Shown: one piece after another, positions 14,541 through 22,927 of the stretch
How positions within the stretch are numbered: position 1 is the stretch's first letter
Layout of the letters: each line of letters begins with the position of its first letter
Source: Bacilli bacterium
GTDB taxonomy: Bacteria; Bacillota_I; Bacilli_A; RF39; UBA660
DNA: 35,857 nt
Direction: 5' to 3'
NCBI GenBank assembly: GCA_016290195.1
Contig: JAEETF010000029.1
Location: 1-35,857, forward strand
Translations under genes and position numbers: made by a program
Notes under the pieces: model-generated
Database searches by the model: none
What the model was told of the DNA's origin: nothing
Seen by the model: only the letters and a program-made list of their open reading frames with translations

Positions 14541-16177
14541 AAGATACCTACTATTTCTTCATTATCATCTATATCTATTTTTTCATAATTAGGTATTTTT
14601 GGTAAACCTGGCATAGTTAATATGTCACCAAGAAGTATTGTTATAAATCCAGCACCATTATAAAGTTTAATATTTTTTACATGTATATCATAATTAGTTG
14701 GATATCCTAATTTATCTTTATCATCAGAAATAGAATACTGTGTTTTAGCAACACATATTGGAAGTTTACCAAAACCTAATTTTTCTAATCTATCTATTTC
14801 TTCTAAAGCTTTATCACTATATATAACATTACTTGCATGATATATTTCTTTAGCTAATTTCTCTAATTTTTCTTGTAATGAATCATTTAAATCATAAATA
14901 TATTTTAAATCTCTTTCTTCACAATTTTTTAAAACTTTATTAGCTAAATCTATTGCCCCATGACTACCTTTATAATAAGCAGTTGAAATACTAAATGAAA
15001 TGTTTTCTTTATCGCAATATTCTTTTACAATATTAATTTCAGAATCATAATCTGTATTATATTTATTTAAACATACTACTAAATTAATATTAAATTTCTT
15101 TAAATTATCAATATGAGCTTTTAAATTACATAAACCATTTTTTACTGCATCAACATTTTCAGTTAATAATGCGTCTTTTTTAATACCAGCATTATATTTA
15201 AGAGCTTTAATTGTTGATACTAATACAATACAACTTGGCTTAATATTAGCAAATCTACATTTAATATCAAGGAATTTTTCTGCTCCTAAGTCAGAACCAA
15301 ATCCTGCTTCTGTTACTACATAATCAGCTAAATTCATAGCAGTTTTAGTAGCAATTATTGAATTACACCCATGAGCTATATTAGCAAATGGTCCTCCATG
15401 AATAATTACAGGATTATGTTCAAGAGTTTGTACTAAATTAGGTTTTAGTGCTTCTTTTAAAATAACAGTCATAGCACCATCTACTTTTAAATCTTTGGCA
15501 AAAACTGGTTTACCATCTTTTGTATAAGCTACTAATATATTACCTAATCTTTTCTTTAAATCTTTAATATTGCTTGCTAAACATAAAATAACCATTATTT
15601 CACTAGCTGCAGTTATATTAAATCTATCATCTCTTTTTAAACCTTTACCATCTATATCAATTGATATATTTCTAAGTGCTCTATCATTTAAATCTAAACA
15701 TCTTTCAAATTTAATAGTATTAATATCAATATTTAATTCATTACCAAAATATATGTGATTATCTATAGCCGATGCAAGTAAATTATTAGCACTTGTAATC
15801 GCATGAAAATCACCATTAAAATGAAGATTAATATCATCCATAGGAACAACTTGTGAATATCCACCACCTGTTGCACCACCTTTAAGTCCAAATACTGGTC
15901 CAAGAGAAGGTTCACGAAGAGCAGCTATTGCTTTCTTTCCTAATTTATTTAAAGCATCTAATAGTCCAATACTTACAGTTGTTTTTCCTTCACCAAATGG
16001 TGTTGGATTAGTTGCTGTTACAAGTATTAAATGACTATTTTTACTTTTATTTAAAGGATTTATTTTAGCTTTATATTTTCCATAAAAATCTATATTATCT
16101 TCTAATCCTAAGTTTTTAGCAATCTCACTAATTGGTAACATTTTTGATGAATGTGCAATTTCAATATCTGATTCCAT
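14537..16177 (-). CDS. fhs: Formate--tetrahydrofolate ligase
   Basis: ATG at 16177 follows GAGGTGAT. The 546-residue length and sequence fit FTHFS throughout: MLPISEIAKNLGL, then the ATP loop TNPTPFGEGKTTVSIGL (about 57-73), REPSLGPVFGLKGGATGGGYSQV, the DINLHFNGDFHAI region and VIHGGPFANIAHGCNSI. TEAGFGSDLGAEKF and FITILLGDILTMPGLPKIP complete the set. The cytoplasmic enzyme makes 10-formyl-THF from formate, ATP and THF, feeding purine and formyl-Met-tRNA synthesis. It stands alone between two terminators, and TATAAT at 16197-16202 lies upstream with a weak -35. Confidence 0.97.
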   Translation of the reverse strand: MESDIEIAHSSKMLPISEIAKNLGLEDNIDFYGKYKAKINPLNKSKNSHLILVTATNPTPFGEGKTTVSIGLLDALNKLGKKAIAALREPSLGPVFGLKGGATGGGYSQVVPMDDINLHFNGDFHAITSANNLLASAIDNHIYFGNELNIDINTIKFERCLDLNDRALRNISIDIDGKGLKRDDRFNITAASEIMVILCLASNIKDLKKRLGNILVAYTKDGKPVFAKDLKVDGAMTVILKEALKPNLVQTLEHNPVIIHGGPFANIAHGCNSIIATKTAMNLADYVVTEAGFGSDLGAEKFLDIKCRFANIKPSCIVLVSTIKALKYNAGIKKDALLTENVDAVKNGLCNLKAHIDNLKKFNINLVVCLNKYNTDYDSEINIVKEYCDKENISFSISTAYYKGSHGAIDLANKVLKNCEERDLKYIYDLNDSLQEKLEKLAKEIYHASNVIYSDKALEEIDRLEKLGFGKLPICVAKTQYSISDDKDKLGYPTNYDIHVKNIKLYNGAGFITILLGDILTMPGLPKIPNYEKIDIDDNEEIVGIF

Positions 16178-16226
16178 TTAAATCACCTCATTAATGATTA
16201 TACTATGTTTTAGCTATTTATGCACG

Positions 16227-16247
16227 AAAAAAAAGCTATTAGCTTTT
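16227..16247 (-). terminator. Terminator of the 169-aa lipoprotein gene
   Basis: On the minus strand AAAAGCT-AAT-AGCTTTT (16231-16247) is followed by further T. The stop codon TAA of the lipoprotein gene overlaps its 5' arm. Confidence 0.7.
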
Positions 16248-16755
16248 ATTCTGTATATATTCCATTGATTTTATCCATATTTTCACTAGTTAATGGATCA
16301 ATAATCCACTTATTATCTTTTTTAGTAAATGTTAAAGAAATAGTATACTTAATTTGTTTTTTTGTATCTTTCATTATGCCTAAACGACGTTTCATAATTT
16401 CATCTTCATTTTCAATACTTAAATCTGAAATAATTTTTTCAAGTCCTGATTTAACATCACTATAATCATTAACTTCTATTAAAACATCTACTGTTGCTTT
16501 ATCACCATCTATTCTTTCTTCTAATATTTTATATTCTAAATCTTGATAATGTTTTTTCATAACACTACGGTATTTTTCTTTATTTTCATTACTTAAATCC
16601 ATTTTATCTATTTCTAAATCTAAATCATTTAATACTTCCTTATGTAATGATTGATATCTACCTAAAAATATTTCTGCTTGCTTTGTTGGAGTATTATTTA
16701 AACTTACTTCACAACCACAAAGTAATAATAACAATAAAGCTATAAATTTTTTCAT
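16246..16755 (-). CDS. Predicted lipoprotein, NTF2-like fold possible (169 aa)
   Basis: ATG at 16755 follows AAGGTGAT. Residues 1-15 are a short lipoprotein signal (MKKFIALLLLLLCGC) with lipobox L-C-G-C, so lipidation is predicted at Cys15. The mature part starts with a helical region (QAEIFLGRYQSLHKEVL, 26-42), then helix-forming SNENKEKYRSVMKKHYQDL. The beta strands YKILEERIDGDKATVDVLIEV, KYTISLTFTKK and KWIIDPLTSE follow. This order (helices, then strands ending in a KKDNKWIID hairpin) is typical of DUF4878/NTF2-like lipoproteins on the outer face of the membrane. The ligand is unknown. It is convergent with nothing and stands as a single gene. Confidence 0.8.
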   Translation of the reverse strand: MKKFIALLLLLLCGCEVSLNNTPTKQAEIFLGRYQSLHKEVLNDLDLEIDKMDLSNENKEKYRSVMKKHYQDLEYKILEERIDGDKATVDVLIEVNDYSDVKSGLEKIISDLSIENEDEIMKRRLGIMKDTKKQIKYTISLTFTKKDNKWIIDPLTSENMDKINGIYTE

Positions 16756-16843
16756 TTTATCACCTTCTATAGTTATATTGTATTTTTTTATAAATTTTAT
16801 TCATAAAATGCGTTAAATTGCGTAAAGTATGAATATATCTATA

Positions 16844-16871
16844 TTGACTTGTTAAGGGTTAATGTTACAAT
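16844..16871 (+). promoter_or_regulatory. Strong promoter for the 349-aa gene, with upstream direct repeat
   Basis: TTGACT (16844-16849), a 16-base spacer and TACAAT (16866-16871) precede the gene. Just upstream lie two near copies of TGCGTTAAA/TGCGTAAAG (16809-16817, 16819-16827), ten bases apart, a possible regulator site. Confidence 0.6.
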
Positions 16872-16891
16872 TAAAGTAGAGGTGACTATAT

Positions 16892-17941
16892 ATGAATCGT
16901 ATGAATTTACTTGCAAATAGATATCTTATTAGAACTTATGCATATAGATTTAAAGCAGCTGGTATTGTTTTAGAAGAAGATGAGCTTGTCAAAAAATTAG
17001 AAAACTTAGATGAGACTGCACTTAAAAATACTTTAGGAAAAATACTTTTTAAAGATAAAAATCAAATTCTTGAATCTATTAAAGCATTAAATATTCAAGC
17101 ATATATAGTTAATAAAGATGATAGTATTGATAAACTTAAAGAAGATGCGAAAAAGAAATTAAATTTATCTGACATATCCGAATTTCAAAATGGTAATAAA
17201 AGATACTTTAAATTTACTGATAGAAATGGTGACATAGCCGTTACTAAAAATTTAAATAGTAATGCTCGTGATTTATTTTTAGATATTTTGAGTAGTGATA
17301 CTTTTGTAGATAAAAATGATGGTAAAAGTAATGCTGAAGATATATTCAAAGCACTTAAAAAGAGAAAACTAATTGAAGTTAAACTTAATAGTTCAACTAA
17401 TATTGAAAATGAAAAATCTAAACGTACTAAAGCAATTATTAAAGAATTTCAAAAACATTTTCCTAATAAAAAAATTGAGTATTCAATAGAAGAACAATTA
17501 TTCATTGTTAGAGATGAAAAAGAAGATAAAATATTAGCTATTGATAATGTTAATGGTAAATTAAAAATTAAACAATTAACTCAAAATAAATATGATAATA
17601 ATGATAATGGTGAAAAAGAACAAACTGCAGCACCTATTAATGAACAAGAAATAATTATTGAGATAGAAAATGATTCAGAAATTAATAATATTATCAATAA
17701 TGGTATTGATAATGATGTTAGTGATGAAATAATAACTTCACAAGTTCAAAATGTTATTAATAGAAAATATTCAAGATTTGCAAGCTATGCAGGTATGGCA
17801 TTAATTATTTCTAATTTAATTAATAATGCTAGAAATAATGGTCATGATAACAGTAATAACTTATCACGTGGTAAAGCATATGTTCTAACAAATGGAAGAA
17901 ATATTTTTACACCTTCAGATGAAGTTCCACAAACCGCATAA
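16892..17941 (+). CDS. Hypothetical charged protein (349 aa)
   Basis: ATG at 16892 follows AGAGGTGAC. The N-terminal 60 residues are helical and basic (MNRMNLLANRYLIRTYAYRF). They are followed by an alpha/beta region with YFKFTDRNGDIAVTKN near 104-119 and KAIIKEFQKHFPNKKIEYSIEEQLFIVRD near 180-208. A long acidic Asn-rich linker spans about 228-275 (repeated NDN, NNGIDND). Near 296-312 there is one weakly hydrophobic segment, FASYAGMALIISNLI, then a polar tail. No family is recognised. The Asn/Asp linker between a folded domain and a short hydrophobic segment resembles low-complexity tethers. The gene is transcribed alone toward a minus-strand operon, with back-to-back terminators between. Confidence 0.6.
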   Translation: MNRMNLLANRYLIRTYAYRFKAAGIVLEEDELVKKLENLDETALKNTLGKILFKDKNQILESIKALNIQAYIVNKDDSIDKLKEDAKKKLNLSDISEFQNGNKRYFKFTDRNGDIAVTKNLNSNARDLFLDILSSDTFVDKNDGKSNAEDIFKALKKRKLIEVKLNSSTNIENEKSKRTKAIIKEFQKHFPNKKIEYSIEEQLFIVRDEKEDKILAIDNVNGKLKIKQLTQNKYDNNDNGEKEQTAAPINEQEIIIEIENDSEINNIINNGIDNDVSDEIITSQVQNVINRKYSRFASYAGMALIISNLINNARNNGHDNSNNLSRGKAYVLTNGRNIFTPSDEVPQTA

Positions 17942-17953
17942 TGCGGTTTTTTT
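17931..17953 (+). terminator. Terminator whose loop is the stop codon of the 349-aa gene
   Basis: AAACCGCA (17931-17938) and TGCGGTTT (17942-17949) form an eight-base stem followed by five T. The three-base loop TAA (17939-17941) is the stop codon itself. Confidence 0.85.
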
Positions 17954-17960
17954 AGTAAAA

Positions 17961-17984
17961 GAAAAAATCACTAATGTGATTTTT
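17961..17984 (-). terminator. Terminator of the coiled-coil repeat gene
   Basis: On the minus strand AAAAATCAC-ATTA-GTGATTTTT (17963-17984) continues into TC. It directly follows the stop at 17983. Confidence 0.75.
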
Positions 17985-19383
17985 ACATACTTCTTACAGG
18001 TGCAACAACTGGATCTTGTTTTATATTTTTAGTTATTTCTTCAATTAATTTATCTCTTTCAATTCTAAGTTTCTCAATTAGTTCATCATGTTCTTTTTGT
18101 AATCTTTCTCTCTCTGCGGCTTTCTCAATAGCAGCCTGTTCTTTTCGTTTGCTATTCCATTCTCTAAAGGACTTAATTTGTTCAGATGCATAATTTTTTA
18201 CATTATTGTAAATAAGTACACCGCCAACTATGTAACCAGCAGTCTTTACTCTTGCTTCTTTAAAAGCAGTAGATACTTTTTCATCAAGAGCATCTTTTTT
18301 ATTTTTTATTGCTTGTACAATATTATTACCCATTGATCCTACTTTAGACAATGCACTCTTAGTATTTTGAACAACACTAGCTTTTAAGTTTAACATATCT
18401 TGTTTACGCATTTCTGCACTTAATACTCTTGCACTTTGTTTAGCATTCTTATGAGATTCTTTTTCTTTAGCTTTTTCTGCTTTCTTTCGAGCAAGTTCTT
18501 CTTTATATGCTTCTATTTTTTCTTTTTTTACACGTTCTTTTTCAAATTTATCAGCTCGATATTGCGCTAATTGTTCAGATAAAAAGTCGATTCTATCATT
18601 AATTCCTTTAATAGCATTATTAAAAAGTGAAGTTACAAATATTTGAGAATTTGCAAATGCATTAGCAATTTTTAAATCTATATTTCTTGGATTTAAGCTA
18701 TTTAATAACTTTTTACCAACAATTTTCATAAGTGCCATTGCAGATTTAGCCTTTTGAATAGCTCCCTTTTTAAAATTTAAGACAGCTTCTTTTCTTTGTT
18801 CGCGGAAATATTCTTTAAATGCTTCAGCACTTTCAACTGCATTTTGATGTTGTTTTTCTCTTTCTGCTGCCTCAGCTATACGAGCTGCTTGTTCTCTTTG
18901 CTTTTGAGCTATAAGTTCTTGTTTTTGGCGAATACGTTCAGCTCTATTAGCACGATATTTAGCAATTTGTTCTGAAGTAAAATTAATAATACCATTAACT
19001 GCACTAACCGCAACCGCCGCACCTTCAAGAGCAATAGTGCCTGATTTAATAAGTACATTAGTAGCTTTTTGTCCAAAATTGCCTAATGATTCTTTTACTT
19101 TCTTAATAGCTACATTCTTAGCACTTCCAATAACTGCCTTGGCTGCTGTTGCCTTTTGAGAAACATTTTCTTTAAATTTTAAAATACTTTTCTTACCATT
19201 ATTTAAAGCTTTGGAAATACTAGTATTTACATCTTTAACTTTTCCAAGCATACTAGTTCCTACTGTTTTAAGTCTAGATTTTTCTAAGTCAATTTTTGCA
19301 GTAGCATATATTTTTAAATTTTTACCTAATTCTGTAAAAGAATTCTTTAAATTTTCTTTTGCAGCAATTACTGTTTCTTCCAT
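17983..19383 (-). CDS. Coiled-coil protein with three ~131-residue repeats (466 aa)
   Basis: ATG at 19383 follows a TAGGTGAT site. The protein is rich in Lys, Ala, Glu and Gln and almost wholly helical. A unit repeats three times. Each begins with a basic/small-residue segment (such as GKKSILKF...AKAVIGSAKN), reaches a hydrophobic stretch (IALEGAAVAVSAVNGIINF, 117-135; YIVGGVLIYNNV, 384-395) and the motif SEQ[IL]AxYR. A charged coiled coil follows (RIRQKQELIAQKQREQAARI). SEQ falls at 137, 269 and 400, spacings of 132 and 131. A linker ends each unit. The protein resembles apolipoprotein- or phasin-like amphipathic helix repeats, but no family is recognised. It is preceded nine bases away by a DUF1292 gene. 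Confidence 0.75.
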   Translation of the reverse strand: MEETVIAAKENLKNSFTELGKNLKIYATAKIDLEKSRLKTVGTSMLGKVKDVNTSISKALNNGKKSILKFKENVSQKATAAKAVIGSAKNVAIKKVKESLGNFGQKATNVLIKSGTIALEGAAVAVSAVNGIINFTSEQIAKYRANRAERIRQKQELIAQKQREQAARIAEAAEREKQHQNAVESAEAFKEYFREQRKEAVLNFKKGAIQKAKSAMALMKIVGKKLLNSLNPRNIDLKIANAFANSQIFVTSLFNNAIKGINDRIDFLSEQLAQYRADKFEKERVKKEKIEAYKEELARKKAEKAKEKESHKNAKQSARVLSAEMRKQDMLNLKASVVQNTKSALSKVGSMGNNIVQAIKNKKDALDEKVSTAFKEARVKTAGYIVGGVLIYNNVKNYASEQIKSFREWNSKRKEQAAIEKAAERERLQKEHDELIEKLRIERDKLIEEITKNIKQDPVVAPVRSM

Positions 19384-19392
19384 TTATATCAC

Positions 19393-19644
19393 CTACGAAA
19401 ACATAATATTAACAAGAGCTAAAACATTTTTTCTAGTTTCAGCATCTTCAATATCTACAAGAGTATCATATCCTTCTGCATCAGTAACAACTTCAGAAGC
19501 TAAAATATCTGATTCTTCTTCATTTTTTGGAACAGCATATATAACATATCTTTTACCATCTATTCCTACTACTTTTAATACATCAGCTTCTTTTGTTACT
19601 CCGTCTACCTCAACAATAAATTTTTGACTTTCATTACTTTCCAT
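19393..19644 (-). CDS. DUF1292 family protein (83 aa)
   Basis: ATG at 19644 follows AGGAGG. The sequence fits DUF1292 (PF06949): FIVEVDGVTKEADVLKVVGI near 9-28, GKRYVIYAVP near 30-39, then an acidic EEESDILAS and EVVTDAEGYDTLVDIED ending in a helix. These small beta-rich cytoplasmic proteins are widespread in Bacillota, with no agreed function that I know of. The gene leads a two-gene operon with the coiled-coil repeat gene, from the promoter at 19668-19696. Confidence 0.85.
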   Translation of the reverse strand: MESNESQKFIVEVDGVTKEADVLKVVGIDGKRYVIYAVPKNEEESDILASEVVTDAEGYDTLVDIEDAETRKNVLALVNIMFS

Positions 19645-19667
19645 ACCAAAGTCCTCCTATCATAATA

Positions 19668-19696
19668 ATGATAACATATTTATACTAATTTATCAA
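19668..19696 (-). promoter_or_regulatory. Promoter for the DUF1292 operon
   Basis: The minus strand shows TTGATA (19691-19696), a 17-base spacer and TATCAT (19668-19673). The -35 box is inside the T-run of the aspS terminator, so the two units abut. Confidence 0.65.
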
Positions 19697-19724
19697 ATAA
19701 AAAGAATATATTTCTATATTCTTT
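19694..19724 (-). terminator. Terminator of the gatCAB-aspS operon
   Basis: On the minus strand AAAGAATATA-GAAA-TATATTCTTT (19701-19724) is followed by TTATTT directly after the aspS stop. Confidence 0.8.
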
Positions 19725-21468
19725 AATCTCTAACTTTAATATGTACTTCTCTTAATTGTTGTTCAGTAAGTTCAGATGGACATCCCATCATTTTATCTTC
19801 ACCACTAGCACTTGGTGGGAAAGCTTGAACTTCACGCAAATTTGGTTCATCTAATAAAATCATTAAAATACGATCAATACCAGGAGCCATACCTGCATGT
19901 GGTGGAACACCATATTTAAATCCATTAAATAATGATTTAAATCTTTCATGTACTTCTTCAGGTTTATAACCTACAATTTCAAATCCTTTAGTAAGTAAAT
20001 CTAAATTAGTATTACGAACAGCTCCACTAGCCATTTCATATCCATTACATACAAAATCAAATTGATAAGCTAAAATATCATCAATATTCTTTCCTTCATA
20101 ATCTTTAATATCACCATGAGGTAAACTAAATGGATTATGACAGAATTCATACTTACGATTTTCTTCATCATATTCAAACATTGGAAAGTCATTAATAATA
20201 CAAAGCTCAATTTTGTTTTTATCTATTAAATCAAGTCTCTTACCAAGTTCTGTTCTAATCATACCAGCTTGTTTAGCAGCCATGTTTTCTTTCTTATCAG
20301 CTATAAAGAATAATACGCTTCCTACTTTTAAACCAGCTCTATCAGTTAATGCTTTTCTATCTTCTTCAGTTAAGAACTTATCAATAGGTCCTTTAAAAGA
20401 TTTATCTTCTTCAACTGTTATATAACCAATACCTGGCATACCAATACTTTTTGCATAATCAACTACTTCATTAAACCATGAATTTGATTTAGAAGCAAGA
20501 TCATCTACTTTAATACCTCTTACTGTTACTCCTCTAAATGGTTTAAATTCTGTATTTACAAACAAATCACTTAAATCAATTATTTCAAGAGGATTACGTA
20601 AATCTGGTTTATCTGTTCCATATTTTAACATTGCATCTCTATAAGCAATTCTTCTAAATGGAGCAGGGCTAACTTCTTTATCACTAAATTCTTTGAATAC
20701 TGAGTAGAATACATCTTCTCCTACTTTATATACATCTTCTTCAGTTACAAAAGCCATTTCCATATCTAGTTGATAGAATTCAAGTGTTCTATCTGCTCTT
20801 GAATCTTCATCTCTAAAGCATGGTGCAACTTGATAATATTTATCAAATCCAGCTACCATTAATAATTCTTTAAAGATTTGTGGAGCTTGAGGAAGAGCAT
20901 AAAATTTACCTTTAAATTTACGAGATGGAATAATAAAATCTCTTGCTCCTTCTGGAGAAGAAGCAGTAATAATTGGAGTTTGTACTTCTGTAAAGTTTAA
21001 AGAGTCCATTTTATTTCTTAAGAATTTTAATACTTTACTTCTAAGTACAATATTACTATGTACTTTTTCATTTCTTAAATCTAAATAACGATATTTAAGT
21101 CTTACTTCTTCATTTACTTCTTTAGAAGTCATTACCTCAAATGGAAGTTCATTTGGAGCTTTACCAAGTACTTCTATCTTTTCTACAAGTACTTCAAGTT
21201 TACCTGTTTTAAGTCTTGGGTTATAATCTTCTTCTGCTCTTTTACGAACCTTTCCAGTTAAAGTAACACTTGATTCTCTAGTTAAACCACTAAAAATACT
21301 ATCATCATTACTTACTACTTGAATTGTACCATGTTCATCACGAATATCAACAAAGATAACACCACCATGGTCACGAATGTTTTCAACGAAACCAGCTAGT
21401 TTAATCTCTTTATCGATTTCTTTTTCTGTTACATCGCCACAATATATATTACGATATTTATTATTCAT
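19723..21468 (-). CDS. aspS: Aspartyl-tRNA synthetase, probably non-discriminating
   Basis: ATG at 21468 follows GAGATGAT. The 581-residue protein has the bacterial AspRS layout. An OB-fold anticodon domain (about 1-105) carries the GFVENIRDHGGVIFVDIRD strand. Motif 1 is near 145-170 (FTEVQTPIITASSPEGARDF), and motif 2 (FRDEDSRADRTLEFYQLDMEM) is near 217-237. The bacterial GAD insertion follows, then motif 3 (GMAPGIDRILMILLDE). The Asp-loading enzyme charges tRNA-Asp. In a genome with GatCAB and without AsnRS it would also charge tRNA-Asn. His34 in RDHGG matches the residue reported in non-discriminating enzymes, whereas E. coli has Leu. It is the last gene of the operon, four bases after gatB. 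Confidence 0.97.
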   Translation of the reverse strand: MNNKYRNIYCGDVTEKEIDKEIKLAGFVENIRDHGGVIFVDIRDEHGTIQVVSNDDSIFSGLTRESSVTLTGKVRKRAEEDYNPRLKTGKLEVLVEKIEVLGKAPNELPFEVMTSKEVNEEVRLKYRYLDLRNEKVHSNIVLRSKVLKFLRNKMDSLNFTEVQTPIITASSPEGARDFIIPSRKFKGKFYALPQAPQIFKELLMVAGFDKYYQVAPCFRDEDSRADRTLEFYQLDMEMAFVTEEDVYKVGEDVFYSVFKEFSDKEVSPAPFRRIAYRDAMLKYGTDKPDLRNPLEIIDLSDLFVNTEFKPFRGVTVRGIKVDDLASKSNSWFNEVVDYAKSIGMPGIGYITVEEDKSFKGPIDKFLTEEDRKALTDRAGLKVGSVLFFIADKKENMAAKQAGMIRTELGKRLDLIDKNKIELCIINDFPMFEYDEENRKYEFCHNPFSLPHGDIKDYEGKNIDDILAYQFDFVCNGYEMASGAVRNTNLDLLTKGFEIVGYKPEEVHERFKSLFNGFKYGVPPHAGMAPGIDRILMILLDEPNLREVQAFPPSASGEDKMMGCPSELTEQQLREVHIKVRD

Positions 21469-21472
21469 AAAA

Positions 21473-22927
21473 TCATCTCTTTTCTATTTCTTCTCTAATT
21501 ATATTAGCTGTTAAACTTGGATTTGCTTGTCCTCTTGTTGCCTTCATTACTTGACCTACAAAGAAGTCAAATACTGGTTTACCTTTTCTATGTGCTTCAA
21601 TTAAATCAGGATGTTCATCAAGAACTTTAACAACGATATCACGAATTAGATTATCATCACCAATTTGTTTCATACCAAGTTCGTCAACTATCTTTTCTGG
21701 TTCTTTATCATCTTCAATTACTTTATATAATACTTCTTTTCCTTGTTTAGATGAAATTTTACCATCTTCTACTAATTTAATTAATTTAGAAAGTCTTTCT
21801 GGAGTTAAACAAACATCACTAATTTCTAATTCATGTTTATTTAAATAACCAAGTACAGTAGTTGTAATCCAGTTAGAAGCTGATTTAGGACTTACTCCAC
21901 ATTTAATTGTTTCTTCATAATAATCTGATACTGCTTTTTCTTTAACAATTATAGTAGCATCATATTCAGTTATACCATATTCATTTATATATTTTGCTTT
22001 TCTTTGTGGTGCAAGTTCAGGAATAGATTTTCTTATTTCTTCTAACCATTCTTTAGATAATTTAAACTTAGGAATATTTGGTTCAACAAAATATTTATAG
22101 TCGATTGCATCTACTTTACTACGCATATAGATAGTTGAAGCTGAATCTTCATCCCAGCGACGAGTTTGTTGCTCCATTTCATCATAAGTACCATTTTCTT
22201 TTAATTCCATTTGTCTTGTTATTTCATAATTGATAGCATCTCTTACACCACCAAATGAGTTAACATTCTTAATTTCAACTTTAGTACCCCAGTTTTTCAT
22301 ATCAGATTCATCAAGTGATGCATCCATAATAGATACGTTAACATCACATCTAATTTGACCCTTTTTACTATCTGCTTCACTAATACCAGCATATTGGTAA
22401 ATTGAGCGCATTGTCTCTAAGAAAGCAACAGCTTCATCAGCGCTTCTAAAATCTGGTTCTGTAACAAGTTCTAGAAGTGGTACACCAGCACGGTTGTAAT
22501 CAATAGTTGATGTTGTAGCATAGTGATCACTACTTGCAGCATCCTCTTCTAAGTGAATATTATTAATACGTACTGTTTTTACTTCTCCATTACATTCATA
22601 ATCTAATTTACCATAAATTCCAACTGGAGCTGGTTTTGTTTCTTGAGTAATTTGGAAGTTTTTAGGCATATCTGGATAATAATAGTTTTTTCTTTCAAAA
22701 TACATATATTCTGGTTGTTTACAACCAAGTATCATACTAGCCATTAAAGCCATTTTAACAGCTTCTTTATTTACAACAGGAAGTACACCTGGAAATGCCA
22801 TATCATATGGTCTTACATTTGTATTAGGTATTTCTGAATAACAATTTGCGGCACTTGAAAATACTTTTGATTTTGTTTCACTAATTTCACAGTGCATTTC
22901 AAGGCCAACCATTACTTTATATTCCAT
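21473..22927 (-). CDS. gatB: Asp/Glu-tRNA amidotransferase subunit B
   Basis: ATG at 22927 follows AGGAGG and overlaps the gatA stop by one base (TAATG). The 484-residue protein starts MEYKVMVGLEMHCEISETKSK. It holds the cradle-domain kinase-like motifs (NTNVRPYDMAFPGVLPVVN, FERKNYYYPDMPKNFQITQ, HLEEDAAS, TSTIDYNRAGVPLLELVTEPD). The C-terminal YqeY-like helical tail ends in QANPSLTANIIREEIEKR. GatB binds and phosphorylates the mischarged Asp-tRNA-Asn or Glu-tRNA-Gln. The gene ends at TGA, the only clear TGA stop in this stretch, in agreement with code 11. Confidence 0.97.
   Translation of the reverse strand: MEYKVMVGLEMHCEISETKSKVFSSAANCYSEIPNTNVRPYDMAFPGVLPVVNKEAVKMALMASMILGCKQPEYMYFERKNYYYPDMPKNFQITQETKPAPVGIYGKLDYECNGEVKTVRINNIHLEEDAASSDHYATTSTIDYNRAGVPLLELVTEPDFRSADEAVAFLETMRSIYQYAGISEADSKKGQIRCDVNVSIMDASLDESDMKNWGTKVEIKNVNSFGGVRDAINYEITRQMELKENGTYDEMEQQTRRWDEDSASTIYMRSKVDAIDYKYFVEPNIPKFKLSKEWLEEIRKSIPELAPQRKAKYINEYGITEYDATIIVKEKAVSDYYEETIKCGVSPKSASNWITTTVLGYLNKHELEISDVCLTPERLSKLIKLVEDGKISSKQGKEVLYKVIEDDKEPEKIVDELGMKQIGDDNLIRDIVVKVLDEHPDLIEAHRKGKPVFDFFVGQVMKATRGQANPSLTANIIREEIEKR

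Noticed and set aside
688-22927. TGA read as Trp (Mycoplasma-type code)
   Set aside because: tRNA-Trp has anticodon CCA, Trp codons are TGG throughout and gatB ends at TGA at the expected C-terminus.
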